Shown piece after piece: positions 34,501 through 44,357 of a stretch of DNA of 64,000 nucleotides. The position numbers were made by a program, and so were the translations under genes. The DNA is taken from positions 3,534,001 to 3,598,000 of the forward strand of contig CM106586.1 of assembly GCA_048013815.1 (NCBI GenBank). Direction: 5' to 3'. Under the pieces are notes generated by a model. The model made no database searches and had not been told where the DNA came from. It saw nothing but the letters and a program-made list of their open reading frames with translations. Source of the DNA: Setoptus koraiensis. Lineage: Eukaryota; Arthropoda. How positions within the stretch are numbered: position 1 is the first letter of the stretch; each line of letters opens with the position of its first letter.

Positions 34501-35053
34501 GTTACGATCCCCTCATTCTTCTATATCAACACCATCAATGCCGCCAACTCGTACTAACAGTGATGAAAAGTATGATAATAACACCAAAGTCCAACAGCAA
34601 TTACATCACATTCTTATTGAGCCTCCATCGCCCCAAAGAGTTGGCAGTTCAAGAGGATATCAAAGCGGACCAGATTGTCTGTCTCATAGTCGCTATGGTC
34701 AACAACAGCAACATGACCAATCATTATTGTTGGATGCACACGATGCATACTTGAATGATAGAGTGGGTGCCTCGAGGCCTAGATTGAGTTCGGTATTTGT
34801 AACTAGTCCCTATGCGCGCGCTCATCGAGATAGTTTTGCCATGTTGCGAGCCATCAGCCAGAAAAAATCAAAATCAGCCGAGGATGTGGCTTGCCTCTCG
34901 AGTCTGGTTTTGAAAATTTGGAATAAAGATCGAAATCCATTACTTCAAACAGCGAATATTAGTAAAGATAACGACAATGATGATGTGAGTTGTGTTAGCA
35001 CAAAGGCAAAACGCCGTCGGCCAAGATCATCACTGACCGTTGCACATTTATAA
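24320..35053 (+). CDS. Single-pass membrane protein with a split fibronectin type III domain (FNDC4/5-like)
   Basis: Two exons, 24320-25605 and 33442-35053, joined in frame (AG|G = Arg) over a 7.8-kb intron; 965 aa. Signal peptide: hydrophobic LCLATVLYSIVITLLCAVC (about 22-40). After Ser/Asn/His-rich sequence, one FN3 domain begins (NVTVTLKS, IIKLNWCITEL; about residues 233-255). It resumes after about 150 low-complexity residues (FQVTYNAVDS, ITLERLAPATKYELRIAALY). A transmembrane helix follows (EEVTIVVLVLICWMATVVIF), then the juxtamembrane NKWGKIRMLEPYQPAYREAP. FN3 plus a helix beginning GEEV and a short cytoplasmic motif resembles the FNDC4/5 (irisin-precursor) family and arthropod relatives. 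The long cytoplasmic tail has Gly-, His- and Gln-rich parts and ends in a conserved-looking KKSKSAEDVACLSSLVLKIW. Ligand unknown. AATAAA lies 5 nt after the stop. Confidence 0.82.
31404..31453. repeat. Near-perfect 23-position hairpin with tetraloop, next to a (GT)n tract
   Basis: Arms 31404-31421 (TATATTAAAACAGACACA) and 31436-31453 are exact reverse complements. Inside, AGTT (31423-31426) pairs with AACT (31431-31434), leaving one mismatch and a 4-nt loop GTGT. The 67-bp (GT)n run starts 8 bp downstream. Confidence 0.9.
31461..31527. repeat. (GT)n microsatellite, 67 bp
   Basis: Uninterrupted GT dinucleotide run; a second shorter run lies at 31609-31630. Both lie in the FN3 gene intron. Confidence 0.97.
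31778..31815. repeat. Perfect 11-bp inverted repeat, 16-nt spacer
   Basis: CAGTAGATGAG (31778-31788) and CTCATCTACTG (31805-31815). The spacer begins GTAGCTCCGG. It is intronic. Confidence 0.85.
32034..32062. repeat. Perfect 13-bp inverted repeat, 3-nt loop
   Basis: GTTGTTGCTTATT (32034-32046), loop GTC, then AATAAGCAACAAC (32050-32062). It is intronic. Confidence 0.9.
32265..32318. repeat. 6-bp minisatellite GRGCAC, nine copies
   Basis: Nine exact-period hexamers (GAGCAC, GGGCAC and variants) in the FN3 gene intron. Confidence 0.85.
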
Positions 35054-35058
35054 GAATT

Positions 35059-35069
35059 AATAAAATAAA
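35059..35069 (+). terminator. Overlapping AATAAA signals of the FN3 gene
   Basis: Two overlapping AATAAA hexamers begin 5 nt after the stop codon at 35053. The MPP10 stop on the other strand is at 35086-35088, so the two transcripts very likely overlap at their ends. Confidence 0.6.
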
Positions 35070-35085
35070 ATTGTAATTTTTTTGG

Positions 35086-35649
35086 CTACTCTTTATAAAC
35101 TAACAAAGCGTCTATCCTTGTGAAGAGAGATTTGAGTTTCTTCTTGACAATCTTCTGCTCTGGGTCCTCTTCGCTCTGATCACCCGATTTTTGCTTGGCG
35201 TACTCCTGAGCGTAGAGCTCGGCCAATCCTAGCTTGCTTTTCTCTTGACTAACCTCAATGCGTCTCTTGTATTTGTCTGGTTTCTCATGTGGCTTAACTT
35301 TTCGTACAGGGTCGTCCCAGGAGGAATCTTTAATACGTTCTCGAATAATATCGTGAATGGATTTAGTTGTTTCCTCGGTGATTTCTGGTGCCGGTCTAGT
35401 AGCGCGTTCAAATTGCAGGTACTCGTCCAAAAGACTATTATCGGGTCTCTTACTACTGCTGACCTCTCCCTTGAGTTGCCAAGGTTTATCCGATAGATTT
35501 TCCTCTTCGAGTGCCCTGATCTGAGAGACAACTTTGCTGTATAATACATATAATCAATGGGAGAAATTGAATTAGTTGGTAGGTAGGTTGATAATAGTGA
35601 TCGACTGATGGGATTACTACACTCACTCTGGTTTATGTACGGGACCCAT
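35086..35649 (-). CDS. MPHOSPH10: MPP10 (U3 snoRNP / SSU processome) core fragment, 157 aa
   Basis: Coding exon 35536-35086, probably preceded by 35649-35627 (ATGGGTCCC.., donor ACCAGA|GTGAGT; acceptor ATTATACAG at 35537); the join keeps frame. The segments ENLSDKPWQLKGEVSSSKRP, DNSLLDEYLQFERA, APEITEETTKSIHDIIRERI, SWDDPVRKVK and SKLGLAELYAQEY are diagnostic of MPP10's conserved central/C-terminal part. MPP10 works with IMP3 and IMP4 in early 18S rRNA processing. Human MPP10 is 681 aa. Here the acidic N-terminal half and the basic tail after LFxxxDAL are absent. Explanations: a truncated paralogue, a minimal form, or exons lying elsewhere; a weak donor-like TTT|GTTAGT follows DAL. I saw no matching exons in the FN3 intron downstream or up to 37.6 kb upstream. 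The tail converges on the FN3 gene with 32 bp between stops. Confidence 0.8.
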
Positions 35650-36242
35650 GGTATTCGAGATCCAAACAGTCAGATTCACCAAGATGAAGATTTGTTAGAC
35701 GATTTGAAATGTTGGTAACATGTGATAAGATTTGCTAGATTGCAATAAGGGAATCGTTGTAAACCACATGGCCTGCTTGTGGCATTCTAAACTGATTGTT
35801 TGCACAATGCATCTTTATTTGCCAAGTGATAAAAGGAAAACAAAATTTAAAAGTGGCGCAATTCTATTGTCTACTGTGGCGCCCTCTTTCGTTCGGAAAC
35901 CCGTGAGATAGCAATGTGGTTGGGAAAAAAATGAGTTATCAAAATGCACAGTAGAAATTGTGTTCGGTTGGCAGGGAAAAGCGTGTGTGCAATTTGCGGC
36001 ACTAAAACACAGACCAAACAGCGTTGCACAGGAAGAAGCACATTGTGATGTTATAGAATCTACGGACAACAACTAGGCTCTCACACCAATATTAATTTAC
36101 TAAAATTCATCTCTACCTGGTAGACTATTATTAATTATTACTGTAATTCACCATATATTTCCTCTGGGGACTACTATTGTCCAAATCAATTATTAAACAA
36201 ACACCCTTTCGGTCAGGAGTAATATTTACTAATCTTTTGGGA

Positions 36243-36249
36243 CCTCTTT
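36243..36249 (+). promoter_or_regulatory. Possible 5'-TOP pyrimidine tract of RPS13
   Basis: CCTCTTT lies 11 nt upstream of the RPS13 ATG. Ribosomal-protein mRNAs usually begin with such a C-plus-pyrimidine tract, which gives growth-dependent translation. The transcription start is inferred, not shown. Confidence 0.35.
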
Positions 36250-36260
36250 AATTATTCACG

Positions 36261-36822
36261 ATGGGTCGTATGCACGCACCAGGGTAAGTGGTTGTTGTAA
36301 AACTCCGGCCACCAACCGAACACACTCTCCAATCAATAAACTAATTTATTTTATCAACCCTCCCCATTCTCGTCAAATGTAAAACACAGCAAGGGTATCT
36401 CGCAATCAGCATTGCCCTACAGAAGATCCGTACCAACATGGGTCAAGCTATCTGCAGATGATGTAGTAGATCAAATATGTAAATTGGCTAAGAAAGGTAA
36501 AACGCCATCGCAAATAGGTGTTATGCTTAGAGATTGGCACGGTGTAGCACAAGTAAAATGGATCACTGGAAACAAGATCTTGCGTATACTCAAAGCCAAA
36601 GGATTGTCCCCACAATATCCAGATGACTTGTACCATCTTATCAAAAGGGCTGTCAGCATCCGTAAGCATCTTGAGAGAAACCGCAAGGACAAAGATGCCA
36701 AATTTAGATTAATTCTTGTTGAGAGCCGTATCCACCGTTTGGTGCGTTACTACAAGAGCCGACAAGTATTGCCACCAAATTGGAGATACGAGTCCTCTAC
36801 CGCATCGGCATTAGTTGCTTAG
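36261..36822 (+). CDS. RPS13: 40S ribosomal protein S13 (uS15)
   Basis: Two exons, 36261-36283 and 36390-36822, GT-AG; 151 aa, exactly the usual RPS13 length. The first exon encodes only MGRMHAPG, the typical early intron position. The remainder is nearly identical to animal RPS13: [73 protein letters not shown], and the end [18 protein letters not shown]. It is a cytosolic small-subunit protein that binds the central domain of 18S rRNA and lies near an intersubunit bridge. AATAAA is at 36851-36856. It is divergent from the MPP10 fragment (about 610 bp) and converges on the NRARP-like gene. Confidence 0.98.
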
Positions 36823-36969
36823 GCTACTTGCATTGGCGAAGTAAAAGCAAAATAAAAATTAAAACTTTAAATCTATATACCACCTGATAGATCCGGAATG
36901 AGCTGTTTTTTTCGACTAACAAAACGTGACGGTACGAATGTGTGTCGGGGTGTGTGTTTATTATTAAAA

Positions 36970-37568
36970 TTAATTGACAAAATTTATTAGGTAACGCATA
37001 GTATCACTTAAACCACGAAAAGCAGCCAAATGAATGGGGTGCCAGCCATCCCGATTGGGTAGGTTTGGATTAGCACCGTATGAGACCAATTCTTTGCACC
37101 AAGCTAGATCACGGCCTATGTGTGTAGTTGTTGGTGAAAGAGAATGATTGAAATTAGCGACTAGTTAGTGATGGGTTGACTCAAACGGCACCGCTTTTTA
37201 GACATGTTGGTCCTGCATTCTTTCATTGCATTATTGCTCTATCTGATTGCAACATCTCATACAGTATTGCAGAATCTCATTGACAGTATTGATTGACTGG
37301 TTGGTGCCCGTTGACAATTTGGTGAGGCGTGAGGACACTTACCTAAGAGGAGACTATAGTGTAATGCAGTCTGACCATCAATGAAGAAATTCAAGTCTAT
37401 ATTTGTTCTTTTCAACATTATCAACAGGTCTTGCAAAGTACCGTCTTTGATTATTTTGATTAATTCGATTGTTTTCTCTTTCTGGGTCTCACTATGGGCT
37501 TTGGTGGCTGGCAGCTGCTCGTTGGCCTGTATGTGCGACAACGAGTGGGTCCGTTTCTTTTTGTTCAT
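36970..37568 (-). CDS. NRARP-like small ankyrin-repeat protein (123 aa)
   Basis: Assembled here from two exons on the minus strand, 37568-37343 and 37115-36970. The donor TTAG|GTAAGT and acceptor ACACATAG join in frame (G|GC = Gly). The product has a basic N-terminus (MNKKKRTHSL), a helix TIELIKIIKDGTLQDLLIML, then two ankyrin repeats: DGQTALHYSLLLGRDLAWCK and ELVSYGANPNLPNRDGWHPI followed by HLAAFRGLSDTMRYLI. Size, position of the repeats and the NRDGW..H.AAF.G..D...YLI pattern match NRARP, the 114-aa Notch-regulated ankyrin protein that binds the Notch intracellular domain/CSL complex and damps Notch output. AATAAA (minus; plus-strand TTTATT 36957-36962) lies 7 nt after the stop, supporting the model. 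Another small ANK protein family is possible. Start chosen as the first ATG of the open exon; a leader exon may precede it. Confidence 0.75.
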
Positions 37569-37762
37569 AGCAGTAATTGAATGTGAGTGACCTAGCAATT
37601 ATGGTAACAATGCAAATGATGTGGCTAAGGTTATTACAAATGGCTGCTCGTAGCTTGTGCAACGACGACAATTAAATACTAAATACTAAATATGCCAATG
37701 TGACGATAATTGTGATAGCTACTGCCTGGTTGCGGGCAACTGGTTGTGGTTGTTTGGGTGCT

Positions 37763-37888
37763 GTTGTTGTCGTTGTTGTCGGTGTTGTCGTTGTTGTCGT
37801 TGTGGTCGTTGTTGTCGTTGTTGTCGTTGTTGTCGTTGTTGTCGTTGTTGTCGTTGTTGTCGTTGTTGTCGTTGTTGTCGTTGTTGTT
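37763..37888. repeat. 9-bp minisatellite GTTGTTGTC, 14 copies
   Basis: Fourteen 9-bp units with few substitutions. The period is a multiple of three, so long Val/Thr/Asn-Asp repeat frames exist on both strands; they are not genes. Confidence 0.9.
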
Positions 37889-38423
37889 GTTGGTCGATGT
37901 CTCGGCTGGTGTGGCCATGGACACACTACTGGCTGACAAGCGAACAGGCGAGTGTAGCTCTAAATGTAGGTGAGTGTCTGTTAGTGGAGCATCTCGGAAT
38001 GCCAATACACAAAGAGTGTCAGTGTTGCCAGCGCTATTTGTGCTGCACCATTGTCTGTTTAACACACACACACACACACACACTGCGTGAGTACGAGCTG
38101 CACACTAAAGATGCAGCCCGAAGATGCAGCCAGAGGTGAGCAATGGCATGAGGGGAAAGCAGCGCCAGCCACCAAAGTATCGGCCAGTGGATATTCGATA
38201 ATGCCCCTGGGTAGGTGCATTAGTGTACTATTAGTGTTGGTGTACTAACATCAGCGCGCACACGCTAATATACACCAACAACAGTTCAATTCTCTGCCAC
38301 CAGTTGTACTGTACAACTGTTGTGCTGTTAACTGTGATTCTGCTGCACGACGACGTCTAGCGAGAATGTTATCACTGTCTCGCCGCTTCCCCCATTGCCG
38401 CTGCTGCATCGTTGGTGCGCGGT

Positions 38424-38476
38424 TGCACCAATGCACCGATGCGCCGATGCGCCGATGCACCGATGCACCAACGGTG
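38424..38476. repeat. 9-bp repeat TGCRCCGA(T), six copies
   Basis: Units such as TGCACCAA, TGCACCGA and TGCGCCGA, each with a shared T, form a tandem array. It belongs to the same TGCAYCRR family as the array at 1261-1402. Confidence 0.8.
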
Positions 38477-39344
38477 CGGCAGCAACAGCACAGGGCAGAT
38501 TCTTCACATACTGGCCCAGTAATACTGGCCCAGCATATAATGGTGCAACGGATCCCAACAATTCAACAGTGTTCAATCAGCACCGTGTTGAATTCTGCGC
38601 CGCTCGCGCGCCCATTCTGTGCGCCTACTCCAGTTGGCCGCGGCCACCGTCGGGCCGGCCACTGCAAAGTTTGTAGTACAAACTGCAACCGTGTGTGCAA
38701 TCGCTGTGCACGGCCACTGGTGACCAGTGGGAATGTGCAACAATCGCTCACACATTCCCGGCCGACCATTTACATTTTGGCACATTTGTAGCGCCGGCAA
38801 ACGACGACGCGCCGTGAATCATCGCCAGTGTCAAGAACCGTTTGAACCGTGCCCGCTCTCGCGGATCGCCCATCTCAGGCCGCCCCGGTCCCAGGCTGCC
38901 AACGGGCAACGGGCGACTGGCTATCCGGGCGAGCGGCTCTCACAGGGCGTCTCAGACTATCTCAGGCCCTCGGTCGGCACTGCTGGCTCGCTGGCTCGCG
39001 TACCCTTTACGGGCCAGCGCGGCGACAACGGCAGCAACACCGACAGCAACACCAACACCGACAGCAACAACAGCAACAACAACAACAACAACAGCGGCAG
39101 CAGCAACAACAACAACATCGACGACGACGACGACGACATCAAGAACGTACGCACAGGCACGAACTGTACTGTACCGTGTGCGCGGTGCGCACACAGTGGC
39201 GGCGGGGGAAAGCAGAAGCGCGCTGGAGCCGGGCTCGTGTGGGGGTCGATCGTGGGAATATTGGCGATTTTCCCACGGCCATATTAAACGTTGTCTCTTT
39301 GTAGTTGTCGATAATGTTGTTGTTGTTGTTGTTTGTATCGTGGT

Positions 39345-39398
39345 TGTAGTGGTTGTTGTTGGCGCTGCCGGTGTTGCAGGCGCTCAACAACCACTACA
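39345..39398. repeat. Perfect 13-bp inverted repeat, 28-nt spacer
   Basis: TGTAGTGGTTGTT (39345-39357) and AACAACCACTACA (39386-39398). The right arm lies within a short direct repeat (CAGGCGCTCAACA, twice). Confidence 0.85.
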
Positions 39399-41497
39399 GG
39401 CGCTCAACAGCGGCAACTACTGCAACCGCTGCGATCGGCTGTGCGCCGGTGTCATAGTTGCCGAGTTGCTGGTCTTGTGACGCCTCGTCACAAGGTATTT
39501 TCCCCTGGGAACTCACGGCCACTCACAGAGGCCACTGATCGTCATGAGAGCAACGTCGGCGGCGGCGGCAGCGCTGGCGAGATGGCCAGCAAGCGATAGG
39601 CGAGATCGAGCGAGCCATCGTGATACTGCGATCGCTTGTTTGCGGAAAAGTCCGGTTCGGTCGCCGCCTTCGCTGTTGCTCGGCACGACGCGTCAATGAA
39701 TGGCGACAAGAGCGCGCCATTCATTGAGAACTCGGCACGTTCGGTGGGCGGCGAGTGGTCAGTGACTGCAAGCACAAGCTTGTGAATACAAGTTGCTGAC
39801 AGTGGCGAGCTCAAGTTAGTTTCACTAGCGCCAAGCCAGATTCACTGGTGAATCTGGTCAGACCGGTCGTGGGCAACTGCGCGCCGTCGGCGCTGCACAG
39901 CCCACTCGCTGTGCAGCGACACTGGGCATCACGCACACAGTCAGTGTGCAGTTACATACATAATAATGTACGTAATGCCAAGCGTCAGTAGTGTGCGTTG
40001 CACAGCGTGTTGGCGGATATCCGACGCCGCTGTCTTGTCAAGCGCGCACAGCGCTTCTTCCTGTTCTCACAAACACACACACACACACGCACGCACAAGT
40101 TGCAGCGAGCAGCGGCCAGAGCACGCGCCAATGCGCGTGCACCAGCACGCGCACGACATGGGCTCATCATGATCGGTGGGAACTAGCTTGCTGGCTGGGC
40201 CCCAGCGGCCACGCTTGCTTGTGCGATCGTGCCATTGTGCGTTTGTGCCGGGCGACGGCCCACTGTGCGCGCGCCGTCAGAGTGAGCCAACGTATAAGTA
40301 TTTCGCTGTATGTTACATATAGCACATATAGGCGCACGTGCACAAACATGGCATTCGCACGCGGCAAGCTCATTATCTTGCTGGCCGCTGGCCCCAATCG
40401 CCCGCACATCACATACAGCACATCACATACAGCGCACACGAGGCGCACACACATCATATAGGGCGCGCACGAAGCGCAGATATATCATATAGCACCTAGG
40501 GGCTGTGCTGCGATATATCTGGTTAGGCTGGCGCGCGTTGCCACGTACTGTGCATGCGACTGTGCAACTTGGCTTGGGCGGCGTTATCAGCGCCGGCATA
40601 TCTCTAGACCCGGCGCGTCTGTCCGGCGGTATCAGTTATCTGGCAGCGGCAGCTTGGGAAGCAAACAGAAAATTGTTCCCATGGGCCCGCGTGCGTATGA
40701 CAGTTTGCATGCGCGAGTCCGACCGCTGGCCGTCTGACAGTCGCCATTCGCCCATGTATCCAGTGGACAGTCACTGTCTGACAGTGTGCGTGTGCGACAA
40801 TGTCAGTGAACTGTCAAACACGAAATTAAGCGACTCACACTTGGGCCGCTTGCGTAACGTCGCCAGCGAACCTGGCCAGCTGACCGACTGGCCAACGGTC
40901 GAGCGCGACCATCGGGCCGACAGTCGGTGGCGGGTGCCCCGCAGGGGATGCCTCCACAGCTCGCGCGCCATCTCACAGTGCCGCGATTGGCGGCCTCAAC
41001 TCCAGTGTTGCCAAGCGATGACAATGTCAATCATCTTGGGCACTTCTCGTCATGTATACCCTTGTGTTGCCCAGGTTCGCCGGGGCATTTTTGTCGGGGC
41101 ACTTTCCTGGCGTTTTACCCAGTGATGGCGCAAATGCGGGAAACGCGGCCAATACGGGAAGCACGGGAAAAGCGGGCACTAGTTTTGGCAATGTTCGCCA
41201 GGCTCGGCGAGCTCGCTTGGCGACACATTCGGCCGCCAGGCGACCGAGAACGCAATCAGAGTGATCGCCTCATTGGTGGAGCGAGGGTTTTTGGGTTGAA
41301 TTTATTTTATCTTTATTTAGTCTGGCTCGTTTGTACTGACAGTGGCGACATTTGTCGGCCAGCTCAAGTTGAGAAAAAATGAAAAATTGACCGCTCATAT
41401 AGCGCTCACGATAACATGCTGGCTAGATATGGCTGGCGCTAGATAAAATGGTGCTCATTTAGCCAGCACCAATACAGAACGGTAGCGCATGATTTAT

Positions 41498-42316
41498 TTA
41501 GGGATTTTCCTTCAAGAATTCGTCTGTTTCGTTAAGCTTCATGAAGTCGTTTGTTGCGGCATTCCAAAACGGGTTTTTAACTATTGTTCCGCCGTCGATG
41601 TCCAAATCTGCCCCGTGAATAAACTGTGCCTTGTCAGAGGCAACAAACAAAATCAAATCGGCCACCTCTTGCGCTTCACCAACTCGCTGGACAATAGTCG
41701 CTGGGCCGAATTTGGCTTGATCGGGAGAAAAATTTGTAATGATAGGTCCGGGCGACACGGTGTTGACTCTCACCCCCGACGATCCTACAACGTTTGCCAG
41801 ACATTTGGTCAGCATACTCATGGCTGCCTTAGAAACGCTGTAAGACACGGTCGGAATAGCAATTCTCGATGCGATCGAGGACACATTGACAATGACACCT
41901 TTTGTTTCTCTCAAATACGGCAAGGCCAGCTGACTGAGTCTCACTGCCGATGTTAAATTGGCCGTCATGATGTTGTTGAAGTCAGTCATGAAATCTGCAT
42001 CTTTCTCGATGTGCTTTCGCTCTCCTGCGTAGCCGGCGTTGTTTATGAGAATGTCTAAACGTTTGAATTTGTCAATAGTCTCATTGAAGACATTGTCAAC
42101 TTGTGCCGCATCCAAAAAATCTGCCTTGACGCTCAACGGAACAAGCTTGGACGGACTCAGCTCGGTGCATTTTGCAGCTACCGCACTCAATCGGGCCTCA
42201 TTTCTTCCTGTCAACACAACATGATAATCCAATTTGGCGTATTCACAAGCAACGGCCTCGCCAATACCTGCGCTGGATCCCGTCACCAGAGCCACCTTGC
42301 GATTTTCTTGCGCCAT
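41498..42316 (-). CDS. Classical short-chain dehydrogenase/reductase (272 aa)
   Basis: Intronless SDR. The ATG at 42316 (MAQENRKVALVTGSSAGIG) puts the cofactor motif TGSSAGIG at residues 11-18, the usual place; upstream codons in frame lack an ATG. Other family marks are NNAG (about residue 88), the catalytic Ser (VNVSSIAS), the Tyr-x3-Lys pair (YSVSK, about 156-160) and PGPI (about 187). The Rossmann-fold enzyme uses NAD(H) or NADP(H); an Arg in TGRNEAR after beta-2 favours NADP(H). Substrate cannot be named; invertebrate genomes have many FabG-like or carbonyl-reductase-like copies. AATAAA (minus; plus 41493-41498) overlaps the stop. A 10-bp GACACTATTT repeat lies just upstream. Confidence 0.93.
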   Translation of the reverse strand: MAQENRKVALVTGSSAGIGEAVACEYAKLDYHVVLTGRNEARLSAVAAKCTELSPSKLVPLSVKADFLDAAQVDNVFNETIDKFKRLDILINNAGYAGERKHIEKDADFMTDFNNIMTANLTSAVRLSQLALPYLRETKGVIVNVSSIASRIAIPTVSYSVSKAAMSMLTKCLANVVGSSGVRVNTVSPGPIITNFSPDQAKFGPATIVQRVGEAQEVADLILFVASDKAQFIHGADLDIDGGTIVKNPFWNAATNDFMKLNETDEFLKENP

Positions 42317-42368
42317 GATGATTGTTTGCGGTTTTAGATGAAATTGTGCGTTGTTAATCGATTCACTT

Positions 42369-42397
42369 GACACTATTTGACACTATTTGACACTACT
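42369..42397. repeat. 10-bp tandem repeat GACACTATTT, about three copies
   Basis: It lies 50-80 bp upstream of the SDR start codon, probably in its promoter or leader. Confidence 0.75.
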
Positions 42398-43221
42398 GCG
42401 GATCTTTCGATTCGCTACTGAATAACTAAAAAATTGCGCTTGCAAAATTGCAAAATGGTAAGACGACGCCAACAGAGTGACTGCTGAAATGAAATAACTA
42501 TTGATGCCGACACTATCTGAGGGCCCATTCTATTTATATTCCTACGACTTGTTTTTTTCTCCGCCAAGGGCGTGCACCGTCAGCCTTTTCCAATAGCTGC
42601 TCCACCTGCTTCGATGCTAATCCGCCAGGGCGGCGCTATCGGCTTGCAGAAGGCAGTGTGAGTGGAAAAGTCGCTGAAAACAGTCATTGCGCCTCCTTGC
42701 GCCGAGACGCGAATATTCGCCTCGCAGAACGCTGCTCACGCAACGTTGTAAATCAATCAAAAAAAGAAGATATTTAACGAGACAGTCTGGCTTCGGCTGT
42801 ACATCGGCTGGCGATGCCAGCGCCCATAGCGGATCTGTTTCGAAACAGCTCGAGAGCCATTGGAAAAAGCTGACAGAGCGCAGGATGAATCCACATCGCT
42901 CCATCAGCTTCGCTCTGACGGATATAGCATAATCGACTGTAGAAGCACTAGAAAAAAAAAGCACACAGTATAATTGAAAACTCTCACTTGAGGGCCTTCA
43001 ACAAGTGCATTATGAGTGCCACTAAGCCAGCCCCTGCGAGCCAAAATCTATCTCGCCCTGTTATGTCATTTTATTTTATTATAAAGGCGTGCAAGCGTAT
43101 TACAGCGCTTGAATTGGTTGCGTCGTCGGATTAGTTACGTAACTGACGACGTGCATTGTCGAGCGCAACGTGAACGAAGCGACAATGAACATGATGAAAT
43201 CAATCAAAACTGCTTGTTGCA

Positions 43222-43497
43222 ATGAGACGCGAGCACGTTGACTGGAAACTGGCGAAACGTGTTCCGTCTCGAGAAAGTCAGTCAGTCGACAAACGTCGAG
43301 CCGACGGGCCCGACGAAAGCGAACGAAAGAGTGAAAATCTTACTTTATGTTCGATTTTGCTGAAACTCCGACAAACAAAACACCGGCTAAGTGAATTAGT
43401 CGGCTATGCACGCCCAATGTCAGAATGGATGCAACTGTTCAAAGAAATAAGAAATGGTGCTTTACCGGCTGCAATTCGAAGACTTCAGCGGCCATGA
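43222..43497 (+). CDS. Hypothetical 91-aa basic protein, doubtful
   Basis: Begins MRREHVDWKLAKRVPSRE; strongly basic and charged, with a helical-looking C-terminal half (SEWMQLFKEIRNGALPAAIR). No family recognised. Its only support is that the codon composition is not repeat-driven and that its stop codon lies exactly in the loop of a perfect 11-bp hairpin. It could be chance. Confidence 0.2.
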   Translation: MRREHVDWKLAKRVPSRESQSVDKRRADGPDESERKSENLTLCSILLKLRQTKHRLSELVGYARPMSEWMQLFKEIRNGALPAAIRRLQRP

Positions 43498-43509
43498 TTG
43501 GCCGCTGAA
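43484..43509. repeat. Perfect 11-bp hairpin with 4-nt loop, followed by A-rich sequence
   Basis: TTCAGCGGCCA (43484-43494), loop TGAT, TGGCCGCTGAA (43499-43509), then AAAATC. The shape resembles an RNA 3'-end stem-loop, but the sequence is not the histone mRNA element. Confidence 0.85.
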
Positions 43510-44293
43510 AAATCACTCCAACAATACATTCGAGATCTAGCACGAGTGTTTACAGAATCAATCGAACAGGCTGCGAGATTGTGTCGGGCAATTAAGTTTA
43601 TCACGGTCTAGCCACAGTCATTCGCAAGCTTGCCAATATAACTTTCGCTGCTGCTGCTGGTGATAACCTGTTTACAGTACATATATACCACGTATTTCAC
43701 GCAACAATGCATCGCCTGCTGTTTCGTTTTACAACTACTACGGGAAAACTGTAAAAGACGCAAGGGGCGCTGGCGTCACCCTGAAAATGCATTAAAAAGC
43801 TTGAGGTGTCTCGATAAATCTTGCGTTTTTTCTTCTTTTTTCTTGTTGATTTGTTTCTCGATTGCTCGTTTGAAGTCGCGCACTAAAAATGCACCTACAA
43901 AAAGCGACCTCAAGCGGTTTTTTCTCGGACCACAGCCAAAGGTTTGGGCAGATTTACAACGATAGATCAATCAGAAAAAAGTGCCACAGCTAAGTTGCCA
44001 GTGTCTCAATCGAGCCGTGCCAGAACCGCGCCAGAGTCTCGTTGATCACAAAGTGGTTGCCTGATTTCGATCAATTCTTGCTCCAATTGCAAACAGGAAA
44101 ATACTCACTTTTTGGCCCGTGTAGCTCAACACGATCCAGTGTGAGCGCTGCCGAGAAACACAAGAGAAGAGCGAGAACAATTGCCGACTTGACAGATTTC
44201 ACCTGTATTTACCCGCAGTCCCTCGTAGGTGCCAGAGAAAATCGAAAACTGAACCCGGACTGGGCAAAAAACGAGAAAACGGTTCGCAGTTTA

Positions 44294-44357
44294 TCGGCAT
44301 TTTCTTCGCAATTTCTCGGCATTTTCTTCGCAATTTTTCAGCATTTTCTTCGAAGTT
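44294..44357. repeat. 22-bp tandem repeat, three copies
   Basis: Units of TCGGCATTTTCTTCGCAATT type; the third copy is diverged (TCAGCATTTTCTTCGAAG). Confidence 0.85.

Larger units (their letters stand above)
37599..41497. other. Repeat-rich, increasingly GC-rich interval without a supported gene
   Basis: Nearly 4 kb of simple-sequence DNA: GTTGTTGTC minisatellite (37763-37888), (CA)n near 38060-38083, a 9-bp TGCACCGA-type repeat (38424-38476), a CAA/CAG/ACG tract (about 39030-39140), a GTT tract with hairpin (39312-39398), (CA)n at about 40071-40094, and ACATCACATACAGC repeats near 40405-40440. Open frames follow the repeats in all six phases and show no domain. It probably contains the upstream region of the NRARP-like gene. 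Confidence 0.6.

Noticed and set aside
37672-38083. Long Thr-, Asn-Asp- and Val-repeat frames
   Set aside because: They are artefacts of the 9-bp GTTGTTGTC array.
43484-43509. Histone-type 3' stem-loop
   Set aside because: The stem is 11 bp with a different sequence, and no histone gene lies nearby.
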